The notes below the pieces were generated by a model. The model was not told the DNA's origin, searched no databases, and was given only the letters and a program-made list of their open reading frames with translations. Below, in pieces: positions 61,287 to 64,000 of a DNA stretch of 64,000 bases. The first letter of the stretch is position 1. Each line of letters starts with the position of its first letter. The translations under genes were made by a program, and so were the position numbers. The DNA is from Robinsoniella peoriensis (GTDB taxonomy: Bacteria > Bacillota > Clostridia > Lachnospirales > Lachnospiraceae): NCBI RefSeq assembly GCF_042680125.1, contig NZ_JBHTNY010000008.1. One strand, 5' to 3'.

Positions 61287-61671
61287 GTATAAAAAAACGA
61301 TAAAGGAAGAGAAACCTAAGTGCTGGGATATCTATATGGCAAATGTACCAAAGCTTGAAGGGGATACAAGACACGTTCAATATGGCTATCGACCAGTATT
61401 AATAATTTCTAATAATCGTGGCAATTCAACTGCCCCAACGGTTAATGTGTTCACCTTTACATCCAAAGGTAATAAACGGAATTTACCAGTACATGTCGAG
61501 ATAGATGGTTTTGGGCTGCCGGTTAAAAGCACATTGATATGTGAATGTCCAAGAACCATCGGTCGTAATGATTTATGCGAAAAGATAGGTCATGTCGATG
61601 ATTATATTACAAGACTAAAAATACAACATGCAGTAATGATTCAGTTTGGTGTGTTGTCAAGCTTACAATAA
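61267..61671 (+). CDS. MazF/PemK-family toxin (orphan)
   Basis: 134 residues. PemK/MazF pattern: DIYMANVPKLEG, GYRPVLIISNNRGNSTAPTV, FTFTSKGNKRNLPVHV, ECPRTIGRNDLCEKIGHVDD. The fold cuts mRNA at specific short sequences. No neighbouring MazE-like or other antitoxin is visible. The gene lies in an operon with the recombinase-like regulator, driven by the operator-bracketed promoter, so repression may keep it silent. Confidence 0.85.
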   Translation: MNLTQAEYKKTIKEEKPKCWDIYMANVPKLEGDTRHVQYGYRPVLIISNNRGNSTAPTVNVFTFTSKGNKRNLPVHVEIDGFGLPVKSTLICECPRTIGRNDLCEKIGHVDDYITRLKIQHAVMIQFGVLSSLQ

Positions 61672-61736
61672 TTGACAGTCTGGGCATTAGATTATATAAT
61701 AGTTTGTAATAAATGGTTGCGTGAGGAGCATATGAC

Positions 61737-62693
61737 ATGACTCAGTATAATTATAAAGAATTGTTAGAAGAATTTTGTAAAGAAAAAAAATACACTGTTA
61801 CCAGAGCAAGGCAGTTATTGCGGTCAGAAATATATGAGACAGATCTTTTTAGATGCTCACATGAAGAAATTCGTAATTTGATTATTTATAAAATGAAAGC
61901 TGGAAGTCTGAGCAGCATCAAAACATATGTCAGCAATTTAAAAGCTTTTTATGTATGGTGTAAAACAGAAAAGCAAATAGATGTTGCAGATCCGTTTGAA
62001 AGTATAATGCTTAAGCCCAGAGTACTGGAAGATTACCGTATTAAAAATCAGAACATAACAATTCTAAGAGATAATGATATAGATAATATTGCATCTAAAA
62101 TAAGTCGGAACAGAATATATTATGAAATGTTAATGCGGAGTTTTTACGAAGGAATGACTTTTGAAGAATTAATGAAACTCAAAGAGGATGATTTTAACTA
62201 TCAAGAAGGATATTTTCAAACATATAAGAGGAAATTCGTATTTTCTAAAGAATTAGGGAGATTATACTTACAATATATGAATGAAATAATATATGTTGAT
62301 CGAAATAATAATGATAAATTATTTACTCATTTATATAAGGGTTCTTATTTAAAAGAGTCAATACGGATACCGGATAAAATAGTAAATCTGGATATCGAGA
62401 AATTGTCTCTATATTATGCAAAAAAAATATCTGATATTTTTAAAGAAATATCTGCAATGAGTGGCTTGAAAATTAATAGAAACATACTATTTAATAATGG
62501 ATTTATCAGTTTTGTTGAGAAAAAATGTGACTATGATTTTAAGGATGTAGAGTTATTATTTTTGGATTCGACTAATGTTACACATAAATCAGACGTATTA
62601 GAAGAATTTGCTAATGAATTTGGATTTGAGATGAGTGGTGGTTTTATTCGAGAAAGATTTTATTCCTATGTTAAACAAAGATACCAGTTATAG
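61737..62693 (+). CDS. Tyrosine-recombinase-fold repressor candidate (MrpR-like)
   Basis: 318 residues, close to SPbeta MrpR (YopR). N-terminal SAM-like DNA-binding region (LSSIKTYVSNLKAFYVWCKT); C-terminal half in the place of a catalytic domain but the Arg motif is replaced (YEGMTFEELMKL where GLRISELL would be expected), and no HxxR motif is found, so it should be inactive as a recombinase. In SPbeta, MrpR is such a dead recombinase and is the master lysogeny repressor. It probably binds the GAAAATAAATAAT repeats. A hairpin terminator follows. Confidence 0.7.
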   Translation: MTQYNYKELLEEFCKEKKYTVTRARQLLRSEIYETDLFRCSHEEIRNLIIYKMKAGSLSSIKTYVSNLKAFYVWCKTEKQIDVADPFESIMLKPRVLEDYRIKNQNITILRDNDIDNIASKISRNRIYYEMLMRSFYEGMTFEELMKLKEDDFNYQEGYFQTYKRKFVFSKELGRLYLQYMNEIIYVDRNNNDKLFTHLYKGSYLKESIRIPDKIVNLDIEKLSLYYAKKISDIFKEISAMSGLKINRNILFNNGFISFVEKKCDYDFKDVELLFLDSTNVTHKSDVLEEFANEFGFEMSGGFIRERFYSYVKQRYQL

Positions 62694-62706
62694 ATCTTAT
62701 AACTGG
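62684..62706 (+). terminator. Perfect 9-bp hairpin after the MrpR-like gene
   Basis: CCAGTTATA/TATAACTGG with a GATCT loop, followed by TTATAAAAAATA. Confidence 0.65.
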
Positions 62707-62728
62707 TTATAAAAAATAATGATGAACA

Positions 62729-62741
62729 GAAAATAAATAAT
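62729..62741 (+). promoter_or_regulatory. Operator-like repeat GAAAATAAATAAT
   Basis: Identical to those at 61077, 61140 and (inverted) 46610. Lies 30 bases before the gene at 62771. Confidence 0.55.
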
Positions 62742-62770
62742 ATAGACAAACAAAAGTTCTAGGAGGGTCT

Positions 62771-63076
62771 ATGCACGAAGAATTATGGAGGTTTATTGTA
62801 GCGAATCAAGGTAAGGATTTCTTATATTCATTATCGCCACATGGGATTGGTTCAAGCATACAGAGGGAAAGACTTAAAATTAAAAAATATACATGTTATG
62901 AAAATTGTAATTATTGGATAATGAAGCATAATACCTCTAAGGATAAAATATCTATTCCAAAAAATATAATTGATTTTCTGGCAGAAGATCTTTTTGAAAA
63001 AGATACATATATTAAGTTGAGCTATGATGGGTTCATAATAGAAATAATTATTTATAACAGCAATAAAATAGCATAA
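62771..63076 (+). CDS. Hypothetical small protein
   Basis: 101 residues from ATG 62771 behind TTCTAGGAGGGTCT. N-terminal half helical (EELWRFIVANQGKDFLYSLS), C-terminal half beta-rich. No family recognised. The operator-like repeat upstream suggests the same repressor control. Confidence 0.6.
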   Translation: MHEELWRFIVANQGKDFLYSLSPHGIGSSIQRERLKIKKYTCYENCNYWIMKHNTSKDKISIPKNIIDFLAEDLFEKDTYIKLSYDGFIIEIIIYNSNKIA

Positions 63077-63100
63077 CTTATAAGAAAGACTGGACGGTAC

Positions 63101-63256
63101 ATGAAGAAAAAAACAAGATGTAGATACTTAATTAAATTAATATGTGAAGAACAAATCAGATTGGCAAAAAGAGGGTTGTATGAGACTAAAGAGTATATTG
63201 ATCTTGAAAAAATTAAAGTTAATATAAGTAAACCAATGGATGAGAAGGGCAAATAA
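63101..63256 (+). CDS. Short basic protein
   Basis: 51 residues from ATG 63101. Basic, helical (CRYLIKLICEEQIRLAKRGL). Overlaps the next frame. Function unknown. Confidence 0.5.
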   Translation: MKKKTRCRYLIKLICEEQIRLAKRGLYETKEYIDLEKIKVNISKPMDEKGK

Positions 63257-63266
63257 GGAGGTAGAC

Positions 63267-63695
63267 GTGAATAAGGAATATAAAAATATTGAACTCATAT
63301 TAGAAAATTGCGATACAATCGCAATACCAGAAAGTCAGATAAAAATGCTTCGTTTAGAAAAATGCATAAAATCTTATGAGAGTAAAATTTGTGGTGGCAT
63401 TGTTGAATCTACTGAATGTAAAAAGTTAGTATTACAAATATCAAAAGAAGGAAATAAAGAGTACTATCCGTTTAAACAGAAAGAATTCAAAGAATACATA
63501 TTTGATAGGATTAAAAGAGGACTAGATATTACAAGCATAGAAATAGAGTACAAGAATAAAGAAAAAAAGAAAATATATGTTTTGTGGAAGGATGATTGTA
63601 GCCAGGTAAACGCTTATCAAAAGTGTTACGATTTAAAAAATGAAGATTTGTTAGTTATAATAGGTAAAAATAAAAATGCACAGGTATATTTATAA
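63267..63695 (+). CDS. Hypothetical small protein
   Basis: 142 residues from GTG 63267 with AAGGAGGTAGAC; the ATG at 63240 lies in the preceding gene. Contains VLQISKEGNKEYYPFKQKEF and KGIEIEYKN-type strands; Lys-rich. No family recognised. Confidence 0.55.
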   Translation: MNKEYKNIELILENCDTIAIPESQIKMLRLEKCIKSYESKICGGIVESTECKKLVLQISKEGNKEYYPFKQKEFKEYIFDRIKRGLDITSIEIEYKNKEKKKIYVLWKDDCSQVNAYQKCYDLKNEDLLVIIGKNKNAQVYL

Positions 63696-63747
63696 GAGAT
63701 TGGTTTAAAAAAAGATATCAATAGCCAGGGAGGAGGCGGTTTGAGAG

Positions 63748-64000
63748 TTGCAAAAATATTACATAACGAATGGAAAGGAATTCATTAAAAAAAGTGGTAG
63801 GAGGTACCATATATGCAGCAGTCCAGTAATGGCAGATACATATACCATAAAGGTAGCGGAGAACATTCTAAAAAACAGGCTGTGTAAAACTTGGAAAGAA
63901 ACATTTTATTTGGAGGGGGAAAATGATTTTGAAAGAATAAATCTGGATGATATTGAAACCCAGCTTGTTATATCTGAAGAAGATGAAAAGGATTCAGAAA
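63748..64000 (+). CDS. Hypothetical protein (3' end outside window)
   Basis: Open frame from TTG 63748 (AGGAGG 11 bases upstream) to the window edge, 84 residues visible (KYYITNGKEFIKKSGRRYHI). Resembles a recurrent small phage protein of Clostridia; function unknown. Confidence 0.55.
   Translation, partial: MQKYYITNGKEFIKKSGRRYHICSSPVMADTYTIKVAENILKNRLCKTWKETFYLEGENDFERINLDDIETQLVISEEDEKDSE

Overview
The window looks like most of a large temperate phage, or phage-plasmid, of an AT-rich Gram-positive host in class Clostridia, probably a gut Lachnospiraceae. The reasons are low GC, strong AGGAGG ribosome sites, frequent TTG and GTG starts, and phage gene families typical of that group. Its core gene set and order recall Bacillus phage SPbeta: a YonO-like single-chain RNA polymerase, a YonK-like small protein, a YonJ-like phosphoesterase, an HU protein (YonN in SPbeta), terminase, portal, capsid and tail genes all read on the minus strand, plus a repressor built on a dead tyrosine-recombinase fold, like SPbeta MrpR. 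This is judged from motifs and gene order, not from a database search.

Layout. 1-5.4 kb (minus): tail tip (Ig-like protein cut by the window edge, Tal-like protein, Dit). 5.5-18.1 kb (minus): a giant tape-measure gene split in two by a 3.0-kb insert at about 12818-15847. The insert carries a three-gene GHKL-ATPase/STAS/PIN-nuclease cassette and an oppositely transcribed zinc-ribbon gene. 18.2-33.8 kb (minus): tail chaperone, small genes, a RuvC-like resolvase, major tail protein, connector proteins, major capsid, scaffold-like protein, portal and terminase. 33.8-46.2 kb (minus): antirepressors, a tyrosine recombinase, HU, phosphoesterase, RNA polymerase, a ParB-like domain protein, ParB and a putative replication protein.

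46.2-50.3 kb is a control region with little coding. It holds operator-flanked promoters, four near-palindromes, inverted and direct repeats, a ribbon-helix-helix protein, a small HTH protein and two paralogous Cys-rich proteins. 50.4-60.0 kb (plus) holds HTH regulators, two antirepressor genes that share a conserved structured leader, and about 18 small closely packed genes of unknown function. 60.1-64 kb (plus) holds a tyrosine recombinase, an orphan MazF/PemK toxin, the MrpR-like protein and small unknown genes.

How it may work: the MrpR-like protein is the best candidate for a lysogeny repressor acting on the repeat GAAAATAAATAAT, which brackets the promoters of both the replication operon (reading left from 46.6 kb) and its own operon (reading right from 61.1 kb). 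After derepression, the replication and RNA polymerase genes would be made first and the long minus-strand structural operon later. Many intergenic hairpins with T-tracts lie in the structural operon, so its expression is probably graded by partial termination. The split tape-measure gene raises the question of whether this phage still makes tails.
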